Shown piece after piece: positions 36,758 through 47,963 of a DNA stretch of 64,000 nt. The DNA comes from Cheilinus undulatus (Eukaryota; Chordata; Actinopteri; Labriformes; Labridae). A program made the translations under genes and the position numbers. The DNA is taken from positions 38,851,000 through 38,914,999 of the forward strand of contig NC_054866.1 of the NCBI RefSeq assembly GCF_018320785.1. Reading direction: 5' to 3'. Within the stretch, counting starts at the first letter, position 1, and each line of letters starts with the position of its first letter. The notes beneath the pieces were generated by a model. The model searched no databases, was not told the DNA's origin, and was given only the letters and a program-made list of their open reading frames with translations.

Positions 36758-37779
36758 TACAAAGGATGTTTCTGCCTCTATTCAGGTGTGCTAATGGAAA
36801 ATTTAAAGGGCTTTCACAATACTCAAAAAATAACTTGTTAGCTGAACAAAATTAAATTATGGAAAGTAATTCCACCTAAGTTTAAAATGTTCTTTTAGCA
36901 ATGAGTAACTGAGCTGAATCAACATAAAATGAGTATTTACCTGACTGAATGTTGCTTGGCTCATCAATAAAGCACATTTTTAACAGTGACATCATGAAAC
37001 AAAATATAGCACTTAAACTGTCAAACTGGGTCAGCACTAACAGATAAATACATTTGTGTGCAGTTAATAATTTGAATTTTGATAGATGGTAATGAATATC
37101 TGCTTACCTGTCTTGCACATGTGGGCCATGCTAATTGATGACTCACTACTGCCACCTTCTGCTCCGGAGTACGTAGCAAAAAGGATGTGCTATACCGACG
37201 TGTTTGTAGTAGTTGACTCATAAATGAATAGCGTTAATCTTAAGTTCTTCTTTGATGAAAAATCAATATTATATAATTATGTTCAACCTTAAATCTTTAA
37301 TTATGTAATACATGATACCCTCTTGTAAATGTAGCAAACAGCAGTTTGTTTGTTTGTGAGTGCATGAGCCATCATCTTCACTTATAAAGTTAACTAGCTA
37401 AGCTGAAGCCAAACATACAGCCTAATGGCCAAACAAACATATGTGATTATTTAAAAAAAAAAAACGTATGGTCCAGATGATCTCATGTATGGATGGATAG
37501 CCAAATGGGCTAAGGATTTAGATGGCCTCTAAACCCTAAACTCAACTGTTACATTTTTAAAAGCTGCTAAATACGCGAGCGGAATGAGGAAATATTAAAC
37601 AAAATTAGAACACCAGCTTAGGATATAAGTTTTATTATGCATCATAATCGTTAAAAGATGTAATATTGTCACTATAATAGCATTAAACACGCGAGGAGCT
37701 TTTACCAACAGAGCGTAAAATGGGCCATGAAACGATTATAACTCTGCTACTTTAGGTGCTTTCATTGTTGTTGACAACA

Positions 37780-38205
37780 CGCTTACCCAAAATCACGCCC
37801 CACCAGCTCAGCTCTGTGATTTTGCTTTTTGCGTAATATGACCAAATCCTCCGGCCCTCCTCGTTTCTCCGGTTTATGAGAGCATGAGGCAGCAGCAGCA
37901 GCACCGCCCATGTAGCTCCCTCTCGACCTCTCCCCTCCTCAGTCTGCTCAGAAAGGCTGGCTGAGAGTGGGAGCGCACAACAACATTACAAGGCGCTGCG
38001 TGAAGACAAACACAGTAGCGTTGGTATGAGCTGTTTCGGGAATCCCCTCTAAGCCATCCTCTTCGGGCTCAGGACGCTGAAAACGTGAGAAGTTAAAGGC
38101 TGCAGCAGCATCAGAGGGGAACTTATAGAAAGAAAAACAAAGAGGCATAAAGGAAAAAAGGGAGGTTTTAGGGACTAAGGGAGAGCCTGGGTGGGGGAGA
38201 ACAGG
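37780..38205 (+). promoter_or_regulatory. tlcd1: tlcd1 promoter / 5' UTR, CpG-richer
   Basis: Upstream of the tlcd1 start codon the sequence is richer in GC and CpG than the intergenic DNA to its left. It includes an AGC repeat (agcagcagcagc near 37890) and ends in a purine-rich leader. The transcription start is not fixed. Confidence 0.45.
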
Positions 38206-41200
38206 ATGGACGCCCTGAACCCTGTGCTGAAGAGTCACCCAGGCCCGTCAGTGCTGGTATTCTGTCTGCTTTTCAGGGTGGTCCACAGGTTGCTCCAAAG
38301 GCTGCCAGTGCCCAAAGTGGTGAAGCAGAATGAGCTCCACGAGTGGAAATGGAGGAACCTCGCCGTCTCTATGGTGCACTCCCTGCTGACCGGAACATGG
38401 GCCCTGACCTGGTGAGTCTCCATCAAAACATCTGTCTGTCTGCCTGTCCAGTGACACTGGGACACCATTGTCCATTCACAGTGCGCATGATGTGTTATGT
38501 GAGTGGGTGTGTGTGCAGCAGTGACAGTCTGTGGCAGCCAGGACAAGAAGGGCATGTTCAGACAGGGTGAGGGCCGGGGGAGACAATGGCATTTATAAGT
38601 GGGGAGAGAAATGTCACTGTACAGTATGAGCCACACAAAGATCTTTCTGCTTGTGTTTGTAAGTTCGTGTGCCACTGCTAGTGGTCTCATTTTCAGGCTG
38701 CAGTTCGGGCTACTTGAGCAACAACCTTTAAATACAACAACTGGAAAAACCTGCTGGAGAAACAATCCTTTCCAAAGTATCATGAGAAAGTAGTTTGGGG
38801 GGGGCGGGGACGTGCTTGTGACTCATCTTTGAACATTGAGAAAAGTGAGCAAGGTCAAATTATTCTATCACTGCATTTCATATGTGTGAGAAGAAGAACT
38901 GTAGTGCAGGTAAAGAAAAGAGTTCTTTCTCTGTACACTGCACAAAGCAAGCATGTGAAACCGTGCACCTCTACATACCACATAAGGACTAGAGGTCACT
39001 CATTAACAATAATTCAGTCATGGCATGTTTATATAGGGAGGGGATGCAGAGAAACCTTTGCTTTTTCAGGTGTGCCGCTTTTTGCCAAACACGGTTAAGA
39101 GCAGGCAAAAATTAACTCAGAGCCCATATAGGAAAAAATGTTGCTGAATTGTAGACATTTTTATGTATAAAGACATAAACAAGGGGTAAATAGTGGTACA
39201 ACAAAACTTAATGGGGGCTTTCTGTTAGTAAGGGGTGACAAAAAAAGCCCAAACACCTGATATTAATGTCTCTGCTTAGTCAGGCTTTTCTCTCCAGGAG
39301 TGAGCCCATGTTTGTCTGAGTGAGGGCGAATACAGACCCATCTCTCCATAACATGTGTCCCTCTCCAGTGTGTTGGTTTGGCCTGAGACGTTGAGCAACA
39401 TCCACTCATACCACACCCCTCTGTCCTACCTGCTTGTCTGCGTCTCAACAGGTCAGTGCTTGCACCACAGAAAACACAAAGGTTTAAAGCTCCTGTGTGG
39501 AGGTTGTAGCTGGGTATGAAACAGGCTTAAATTAATGTTTATAACTCTTTATGAGCTAATAAAGCTAACCAGACAAGCAGTGACATCAGTGATTATTTCC
39601 ATGTTCTATTTTTAAAGCCTGGAGATGCTGCTGGAGGGTAGGTGCCAGGCAATATGATTTATAGAAACAGTCTTTACATTTTTCACTAGATTAACTATCA
39701 CAGTTGGCCTTGTGGTTAAGCCATGCCCCAGGGCAGGTTCAAGTCTGGCTCTTTCACATATATCTTTCCCCAACTCTCTCATCCTTGTTTCTGACTCTAT
39801 CCACTGTCCTCTGTCAATAATGGTACAAAAAGCCCCAAAGTATACCTTAAAAATAATCAGCACAAAACAAAAGATCTCACTAATGTGGCATGCTGGATAG
39901 ACTTTTTTAAACATCCATTCTATGGGATAGATTTCACATTCAACTGGGAAAAGGACTTTTCAAAAAATTCCCAGAAGGTAATTGGACGAACGTTCTGTCA
40001 CATTCATGACCAGCCAATCAGAGTGACACGTCAGAATGAGGCAGGAAGCAAGCACTTTTCTTATAAGTAACAAGCTCAGGAGTAAGATGCTGTCATAGTT
40101 TACAAACAGCGGAGCATGTTTGTGGATAAAACTCATGCTGAGGCTGGTTGGGAGAAGAATGAAAATGTCCTGCCACATTTGGATTAAGGGTTGACCAATA
40201 TTTGTTTTTCAGGGCCCACGTTGACACCGACTACTAGTAGTGCATGAGACAGATATTCAATACATGGCATTGATATGCATTTGTTATGACAAATAAAATG
40301 TATTTTATGTGGTAAAAGTAAAACTACATGTTAAAAAAAGAAACAGCACAGAGCAAGACAGCAACAGCACGAAATAGGAAGTGATATCATACACAAATTG
40401 TGTCAGTGTCATCCAGGCCTGACTGCTGATTGGCTGGTAATTGTGTGACATCAGATAGTGTCGTGGGTAGTACACTAGGGCAGTTTGTAGTGAGTGAAAA
40501 CAAAGCCAGAGGGGAGTAACACACCCTCTAATTCACTAATGTTATTGATTATTGGTGACATAATACAAATACCAATAATCGGCTAAATGCCGAATCAGTT
40601 GCTGTACCAAAGCTAAACCTGACCTAATTGCTACAACAGCAGTCATCGTATACACCACCTTACAGTCCAACTAAACCCCGCCTGTAACTATCACAAACCC
40701 CTGCTGAAGCGGGTCAGGAGAAGAGAGAAAACATCTCCTCCATTATGAAAAGCTTCCAGTGCTGTTCTTTGCCCTCTATTCAATAAAAAATCTGGTCCAT
40801 TTCTGATAAAAACACTGCTTTAAATGGCAACGTCTGAGCTAATTGCTACACTAGTGGCAGCCATTGTTATCGACTTCCAGTGCAAGTACACACCATGCAG
40901 CTACTGTCTCGTTCTCCTCAAATGATACTGATTGGTTAGATCCGTTTTCACAAATGACACAAACTTTATAGATTGGAGCTCGGCAAGATGGATTCACCTG
41001 ATGACAGACATGAGAGCTGCTTTGCAAGGTTAAGTCCCCACAAGTCCTCATTGATTGAAAGTTATTAAACTCTAGGTGATGTTTATGTCTAAATGAAGAT
41101 TATTTGTGTTTTGAAAAGGTTTAACTTTTAAAATTCTTTGCTTTTATGAACCCAGATCAGCCTGCAGTGTGAAGAGAAAATTGGTTTAAGTGTAATGTAG

Positions 41201-44200
41201 GGCTGTAACAAAGATTTTCATTTATTATTGAATGTTATGAAAATTGCATTTCCTATTCAAATGTCAGATTTTATAAAAAGTGACAGCTATGAATGTCCAC
41301 AGTCCAGTGCAGCTGAGTTGTTTATGCACCCACTACTCAAAGATTTGTCATCATGTTTGACAAAGAAACTGATTAAGTGCATAGCTGAGAAGCAGAAGGT
41401 AACACATTCTTAACATTTGCTCATTTGTGGTCCATCAGCTCAGTGCTTCAGCTGTAGTTTGATGAATGTCTGGGAAATGTGGTAGAGTTGTTCCTGATTT
41501 GCAGCATTTTCTTTCCCCTCTTTCTGCCCTGGGGGTGTAAAACTGCCACCTTTCCTGTTGCTACTTTTCAGGAAGGCAGGCTTCAGATCCGCCCCCCTCA
41601 CCTGATTCTCAGAACAGACGAATGGGCGTCTCCTCTGAATCACTGTGGAAACCAAAGACAATCCACGAAGGACTCTGAGGTCTGGTTTTGAGCAGTGTGA
41701 TTGTGTCTTCATGTTACCATGTAGACACAAATCTGTGGAGGTCTGCCATAACAACTGCAAACAAGCTAATAAATCCACCGAGGCCAACCTGATGCTGGAG
41801 GTCATGCTGTTAAACACAGGGGCATGTTGTGTGTGTCTGCCACAGCATGCCAGTCATACAGACGAACACAAAGACTCTCAGTCAATGCGATACTTCCAGC
41901 TGAATGAGGAGAGCAAAGTTTAATCACCGTGGATAATTTGAATAATAAAGCATTCATCTAAAAAATGGAGAGGAAAGACGTTCAACCATTCAGTCAGATT
42001 AGATTAACACTGATGATGATCAATGACTGCTGGATTAACTAGTGACACAAAAGAATTTCTGTTTTGTCAAAAAGATCAAAGTTAAAGTTCATCTTTAGGC
42101 ATAATGGGTCATTGGTTGCATGGACATAAATAACCAACCAACTGCATCATCAATTAATTGGTAGGAGTATTTCTTATAAATATGATGCACAGTCAATATA
42201 TATGCAATCCAGTTTCTTATAGCTTCTATGACAAATGTTTATCTGTTCTAAAACTCTCTTAAATTAATATTCTTAAATTAAGTGTCTATGACATACAAAC
42301 ACAAAAGGACCATTTGGGAGCCACCTAAAACCACGACAAACTAAAGCACAGGAGCTTTGAATAAATTAAAAAAAGACGGCTTCTTCAGTGCTCCGTGCCA
42401 GTTAGCAGTAAATCTTTGTGTTTTGGACAAAACCAGCCAGTTGGTGAGGATGCCTGTAGCTTTTGAATGCACTTATGTTTTTATTACTACATGTTAGGAC
42501 CATCAGGATTATTGTTTTAATCACGATGGCATTTCAGGGTCCACAGTGTGCGAGGCACACAGCTGAAGTCTCAACTTGAAGACCTACTCACCCTTTAGAG
42601 GCTTCAAACTTGAGTCGGACGGACTTGAGATTTTACAAAGTCCAGCAGTCTAAATGATGTTACAGTCCAGTATCAATTAGCTTAATAATTCCTCCTGTAG
42701 ATACTGTAGTTCCCTTTGGTTGCTTAACAAGCCAATACGTGTCTGCATTAATGTACCGGTCCGATATAAGGCAGACAAACAGACAGCAATGTATGGAGTG
42801 AGATGAGGAGAGAGCTGTTACAGTCTAACCTGACACGCCAGATGGATGTGTTTCACACAAATGTGAAACACATCCATCTGGGAAAGCTTCAATAGGAAAT
42901 GTTTGAGAAAAGGTAGAGGCTTTGAAAAAAACTCAGAGTATGATCAGGTGAACATTCTGTCTGTCACATCTCTATGGGCCAATCAGAGCAACAAAACACG
43001 TGACATAGCCGCTATCGAGCTGCGCATGCGCAGCTACTGAGGAATAACGTGAAACAGGGCGACTATAGACATGTAAGTACTCGACTTTTGTCATTTTGAA
43101 AATAAAACAACTCACTGCTGTTCTTTGTTCTTCTTTTAATGAAGAAATGTCATCAAGTTCTGATAAAACTGGCGCTTTAGCAGCATCCATGCTAAGCTCT
43201 TCCCCCATAACTGCGCCAGTTCTTGCAGCTGCTTGTTTACATCACGACTCTGCTGCGCCTGAAAGTACTGCCCCTCGTCACTGATTGGTCCTGTCACTTT
43301 CTAACCGGGCCCAAATGGTTCAGATGGGAGCTTTGCAAGATGGATTCGCCAGTGAAAACCAAGGAAACGAGCGTATCCATCTGCTTTGCAAGGTTAATTA
43401 CAGTCAGGAGTAGAACACAATGTAGCATCGAACTGTAAGGACTGTTATAGACTGTGAGAGTAAAGAAAATTTAGATAGTAGGTTTACTTTTAACCATTTG
43501 ACTTTAATGTTACTTTCTTATTAAGTTACTATCAATCTCTGAGAGAACAGAAGGATTTCTTCATTTACATTATAAACATCAGTTAGGACCCAGAGTAATT
43601 ATACATGTGGATGTGTCTTAAAATGTTGGAAATATCTGACTGTTACACTGGTTATAATTATTTTATATCAGGGTTATCAAGGCAACGGCTCCTGGGCCAA
43701 CTGTGGCCCTTTTTCAATAAATTTAAGGTTTTTTCTATTGAATTAGTAAACATTTTATTCATTTACATAAATAAGACACTCTTTTTATGGTAAAATTAGT
43801 GGAAAGGTTAAAAAACAGAATTCCAAAAAATTTAAACAGAATTTGGCAAAAAAATTAAACGGATTTCATAGGGCCCTAAGTATACTGCATTTGAGTGAAC
43901 TTCTCAGTTTTAACACCCTATGCGCAGTTGTGTTCTCAAAATATTTAGTAGAAAGCATAGGTGTACACACTTTAGCATGCTGGTGTGCTAGCTTGCACTG
44001 GCATCTACTGGCTAGCTAGTGTGCTACTGGCAACGACTAAACAGATCAAGCTTGGGGCATTCAAGGCAAAAATAACAATATAACAAAAATAATGATAATA
44101 ATAATATAATGTTAATATAATAATGATAATGTTAAGATAAATGCCAGGTAAATTAATTTGAGAAGCAGTTGAGAATAACTGTCAGATTTTTATAATTGCC

Positions 44201-47200
44201 TAACGTCGGTTTACTGTTAAAAAAAGAAATTTAAGGGGGGAATAAAGAGACTGTTAAAGTGCAAAACTGCAGCACTAGGTTGGGGTGGCATGAGACTGCA
44301 GAAATAAGTGCTGTGTACCACTCTGAAGTATACTAGAGCAGTGGTTGCCCAAAGGGGGGCTCTGGACCCCTGGAAGGGTCATGAATAGGGGTGGGAGAAA
44401 AAATCAATACAGCATAGTATTGCTATATTTGGTCTGGTGATATATCCTACCATCTCATCCACCAAGTATCAATTTTTTTCAAATTAATTGCTAATATGAA
44501 CTGAAGTATGATACTAGAAAAATAAAATCAATGATTTGGACAATTGTTTGTCCAGTGTGGTCGGCAGAGGTGACGGTCATAGAGCAGGAGAAAGTTAGTA
44601 CAACAAACATGGTAGCTGGTGATTCTCAGCCCTAGTCATGAAACGCTAAGAACCAAAAGGTCATGAAATGCTTGCCAAAAATACAAAAGGGGATTCAAAA
44701 TGATTTGAAATGGTATATTTTAAAAAATATTTAATCTTTAAAATGAGTTTATTTTCAAAAAAAAAAAAAAACATAGTTATTCAGCGAGATTTGTGCTTTA
44801 ATTTAAGTGATGTGTACAAAAATTCAGTGGGGGTCCCAGGTCTATGGCGCTGTTATTTTGAAAAGTTTTGGAATCACTGTACTAAAGTAAAGTGTACTAC
44901 TGGAGGTATGCGGTTTAGAACACGCTATTCAAGTACAAAAATCTGAAATGAATTTAAACAGTTGCAAATAGTTGAATTTCTGAATGGGGTATACGGACAC
45001 AAAAAGGAGACTAATCAGGATTAACTAGATTTATTCTGAGAATAAAATTTTAATTGGTTTTAATTTTAATTGTTTGACATCCCTACTATATAGTATTGTA
45101 AGATGAGAGTTTAATCACAAGAATTTAATCAGCAGATTCATTAAAAGTAAAGTCATTGTTAGTTGTAGTATCAGTTTGTTTGGTAGCTAAACAAACCAGC
45201 TCTTTTACAAACCATCTCTGTTTGTTCCCATTTACTTGAAGGTCAAATAGCTCACTTTTTATGATTAATCAAATGTTATTCTAACAATTTGTTCATTGGA
45301 CAAAGGAGTTACAGTGAACCAACACACTCACCCTGGATAGAAACCACAGATTTGTCTGGTTTATCAAGTCACACCCAAAACCGATAACCACAGCCAGTGT
45401 TACATTCACTATCACTTCAGCTTGGGAGCTTTTCTCAGTCTGTTCAGCTTTATAAAATTAGACATGGAATATGTGTGTAGCTCAACAGACAGATGAAACC
45501 CTGCCTTAAGCTCTCTGTCTGGAGTCATACAACCAAAGTATCAAACATGTCAGAAATCCATCTGACTGCACAGCATGACAAACGACGTCTGATCCAACTG
45601 ACTGTCGCCTCAACTATAAAGTGAGTCATGTGACTTGAAATTTGGGGATGAATCGGATGACAATCGCACGGTGTATACCCAGCTTTAAAGTGAATCATCT
45701 GGGCATCAGCTGATAAGGGCCTGAGTGAGATCAGCTGATCAGTACAGCTCAAACTTAAAATGAACCACAAATGGAAACCAACACTTAAAATGGGGACAAC
45801 CATGACCTGTGTGTACAGATTCTACATCTCTATGTAGAATATGTGAATAGAGAGTTTTCAAGCATGTCATCCTCATTATTAAGAGTGGACAAGAAGCATA
45901 CAGTCATAAGCTTCCATATTTGATTGTCATTATCTGGTCCACTTCTGCTTTGCTTTCTTTTTTCCTCTTCTTCCTTTTTTAACAATCTTTCTTTTTCACT
46001 CCCAAATGGATGATTTCTCTTCATTTTCCCTGTAGGCATTGTTCAATGCTGGCAATGTCTTTGTATGATTTGGACAAGGTTTCTAAACTTCACCTGAAAT
46101 ATCAGATGGATAAATCTTCTTTGCAACTGTCTGATGAAGTAGATGCAGTATCTTAAATACACATACTGTTGTAAAAGTATTATGGTTATTTATTTTGTCA
46201 ATTTTGACAATCTTCCTCTGAATATCTAAAGCTAAATTTCTCAGCTGATGGTCATTTTGGCATGTCTTTGCAAACTGATCTTCATACCAGTGACAGATTT
46301 TCATTTTCTCTTCCTGTCTTAGGATACTTTGTGCACGATGCAAGCGATATTATCCTGACAGGACATGCAAGAGGATCATGGGAATTCTTACTCCATCATG
46401 TTCTGGTAAGACAGCTTGTCTGAGGTCATGATTGTCTTAATTTTTGACTATCAGCATTGCATTTCTTGATGAGGTAACATACCAAAGCCACTATTTAAGG
46501 CTCACCTCAAAAACAACAACAACAAAACAGGACAGATACTGTTTATAGTATGTGCTGTTGTTAATTTTGACTAAATAGCACTGCATTTTAATCAAATATC
46601 AGCTGAATAAACAAATCTGGAGCAGGCAGACTAAAACAGGGGAAAAGAGCTTGTTTTTGCAGCTTTAGCTAAGCTGATTGTAGCATGTTACCCCTGAGCA
46701 GAAACTTTAATAACTCATAAGATCAACAGGCTTGCTTACATTTTAAGAAACTGAAAAGTTGAAGCAGTGTTTCTGTAAGGACGATGTGCAACATTTTATT
46801 TACCAGTGAGTCTGAACTTTGTCTTTACTTTAAATCAAGACTGGTAAAGACTTGTGATGCAGCAGCAGCGTTTTAGCGATTATATGTGAAGCATTGTTGG
46901 GAATCATAAAGTTTTCATCTCTTCTCGTGGTAATACACTAAACTAAAGCTGTCTGTTCCTTTTAAAGCATACCAGGCGGCATATTTGTATAGAGCTTGTC
47001 TGTGCACCACAGGGTTGATGTTTTACAAGCTTTTAAAGACAAAAAGTCCAGACAAGACATGATGGTGAAAAAAATAGTCTTCAATCCAAAACAAGAAATA
47101 AACACTAGAATTGCAGCAGAGCTGCACAGGGCTGGTCTGTACTCATCATATAGTCTTAATGTTTTGATTGAGAGCCTCCTAGTGGTCAAATTTTACAAAT

Positions 47201-47963
47201 TGTGCAATTAATTCACTCATACTTGTATAAATTGAAATAATCTATGAGGGCTTGTACATATTTAACAGATGTATCTGTTTGTGACAGAAATAAATGTCAA
47301 ACTTTAATGTACAACTTGATAGATATAAAGATTCATATTCAAAGAAATAATGTTCACAGTGAAGGTGCTACAGGAGAACTCACACGCAGACTTTGGACTT
47401 CTCTTATGAAAATATTGAGCAGATAAAGTTTAAAGCAGTTTAAGAGCAGGTCAGAGCAGGCAAGATAAAGTAAAGATGCAAATAAAGGCAAATAACGTGG
47501 CTGTCATGAGATGATATGAGCTGTTATCCACATAAACATCGCTGTGTCTCCTCCTCAGGTGATCTCCTCCTTCCTGTATGCCCTCTACACTAACCTGTAT
47601 GTAGCCGGCGCTGTCATTGCGCTCTTCGTGGAGGTCAACAGCGTCACCCTTCACTTGAGGCTGATGTTAAAGCTGGCGGGTGCCCAGTACTCCTCCATCT
47701 ACTACTTTAACAAGATCACCAACATCTTCACCTATGTCATGTTTCGTCTGAGCACCCAGTTCTACCTCACCTGGTTCATCATCCATAACTACTCCTGGCT
47801 GGACCATGGCGCGTATTTTCTCACTGCCATGATTGTGATGAATATCATGATATTGATTTATTTCTACCGCCTTCTCCGTGCGGACTTCTTCTCCTCCAGG
47901 AAGAGCTCTGTGGGGCAGAATGGGACACACAACAACAACTCTAGGAAGTTCCTCACTGATTGA
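38206..47963 (+). CDS. tlcd1: TLC domain-containing protein 1, complete, four coding exons
   Basis: Multi-pass membrane protein of the TRAM-LAG1-CLN8 family; TLCD1/2 proteins are known to influence membrane fluidity by limiting polyunsaturated phospholipid content. Exons 38206-38411, 39369-39451, 46323-46405 and 47559-47963 join in frame to 777 nt, 258 residues plus stop (human TLCD1 247). All introns are GT-AG. The N-terminus has a hydrophobic segment (VLVFCLLFRVVH), then WKWRNLAVSMVHSLLTGTWA. The TLC core GYFVHDASDIIL and WEFLLHHVLVISSF follows, with conserved His/Asp residues, then several membrane segments (VMNIMILIYFYRLL last) and a polar tail ending RKFLTD, close to the end of mammalian TLCD1. 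The start has A at -3 and G at +4. It is divergent from nek8, as in mammals. Synteny and the tail favour TLCD1 over TLCD2. Confidence 0.93.
39700..39862 (+). repeat. tRNA-derived SINE (second type)
   Basis: The head 'ggccttgtggttaagccatg' and B-box-like 'ggttcaagtctgg' are followed by a pyrimidine-rich body and the tail region 'aaaaagccccaaag' with A-rich sequence. This layout matches a common teleost SINE that differs from the 33.7-kb copy. It lies in tlcd1 intron 2. Confidence 0.65.
39911..41032. mobile_element. MULE-like MITE, copy C (interrupted)
   Basis: The right end 'gctttgcaaggtta' (to 41032) and the subterminal 'gcaagatggattcacc' match copies A and B. The left part around 39940-40050 resembles the left part of copy B ('cattctgtctgtcacat'-like, 'gccaatcagag'). 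About 0.4 kb of unrelated sequence lies between the two parts. The left terminus and target duplication were not found, so the extent is approximate. Confidence 0.45.
42826..43396. mobile_element. MULE-like MITE, copy B
   Basis: The left end taacctgacacgccagatgg is inverted relative to the right end ccatctgctttgcaaggtta. Flanks gttacagtc (42817-42825) and attacagtc (43397-43405) are a 9-bp duplication with one mismatch. The 571-bp copy is non-coding. Just inside its left end is a perfect 20-bp-arm hairpin (42838-42881). Confidence 0.75.
44339..44879. mobile_element. hAT-type element (outer copy)
   Basis: The left end cagtggttgcccaaa and right end ttttggaatcactg are inverted copies (CAGTGRTT type). 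The 8-bp flanks tactagag (44331-44338) and tactaaag (44880-44887) match at 7 of 8. The body contains no transposase and is itself interrupted by another hAT copy at 44386-44634. It lies in tlcd1 intron 2. Confidence 0.75.
44386..44634. mobile_element. hAT-type MITE nested in 44339-44879
   Basis: It starts taggggtgggag and ends tgattctcagcccta; the two termini are roughly inverted. An exact 8-bp duplication, gtcatgaa, flanks it (44378-44385 and 44635-44642). The interior is nearly identical to part of the larger copy at about 35.8-36.7 kb, so both belong to one family and this one has lost most of its middle. Confidence 0.82.

Larger units (their letters stand above)
26861..37700. other. Intergenic nek8-tlcd1, no gene seen
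   Basis: About 10.8 kb without a recognisable exon on either strand. It holds, in order, a minisatellite (27262-27655), a T-run (about 28424-28442), a 98-bp tandem repeat (29926-30219), a Tc1-group transposon (32066-33409), a tRNA-SINE (33686-33982), a MULE-like MITE (35163-35646), a hAT-like copy (about 35770-36729) and a GATA microsatellite next to it. The short open frames here have no family resemblance. Confidence 0.6.
39452..46322. repeat. tlcd1: tlcd1 intron 2: 6.9 kb, dense in nested transposons
   Basis: This intron separates exons 2 and 3. It holds a SINE (39700-39862), fragments of the MULE-like MITE family (about 39911-41032), a complete copy of it (42826-43396), and a hAT element with another hAT inside it (44339-44879). 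The remaining sequence (41.1-42.8 and 44.9-46.3 kb) shows no exon. Confidence 0.6.

Noticed and set aside
38235-38783. 182-codon minus-strand frame
   Set aside because: It is the shadow of tlcd1 exon 1 and its following intron; the plus-strand reading has the TLC family match.
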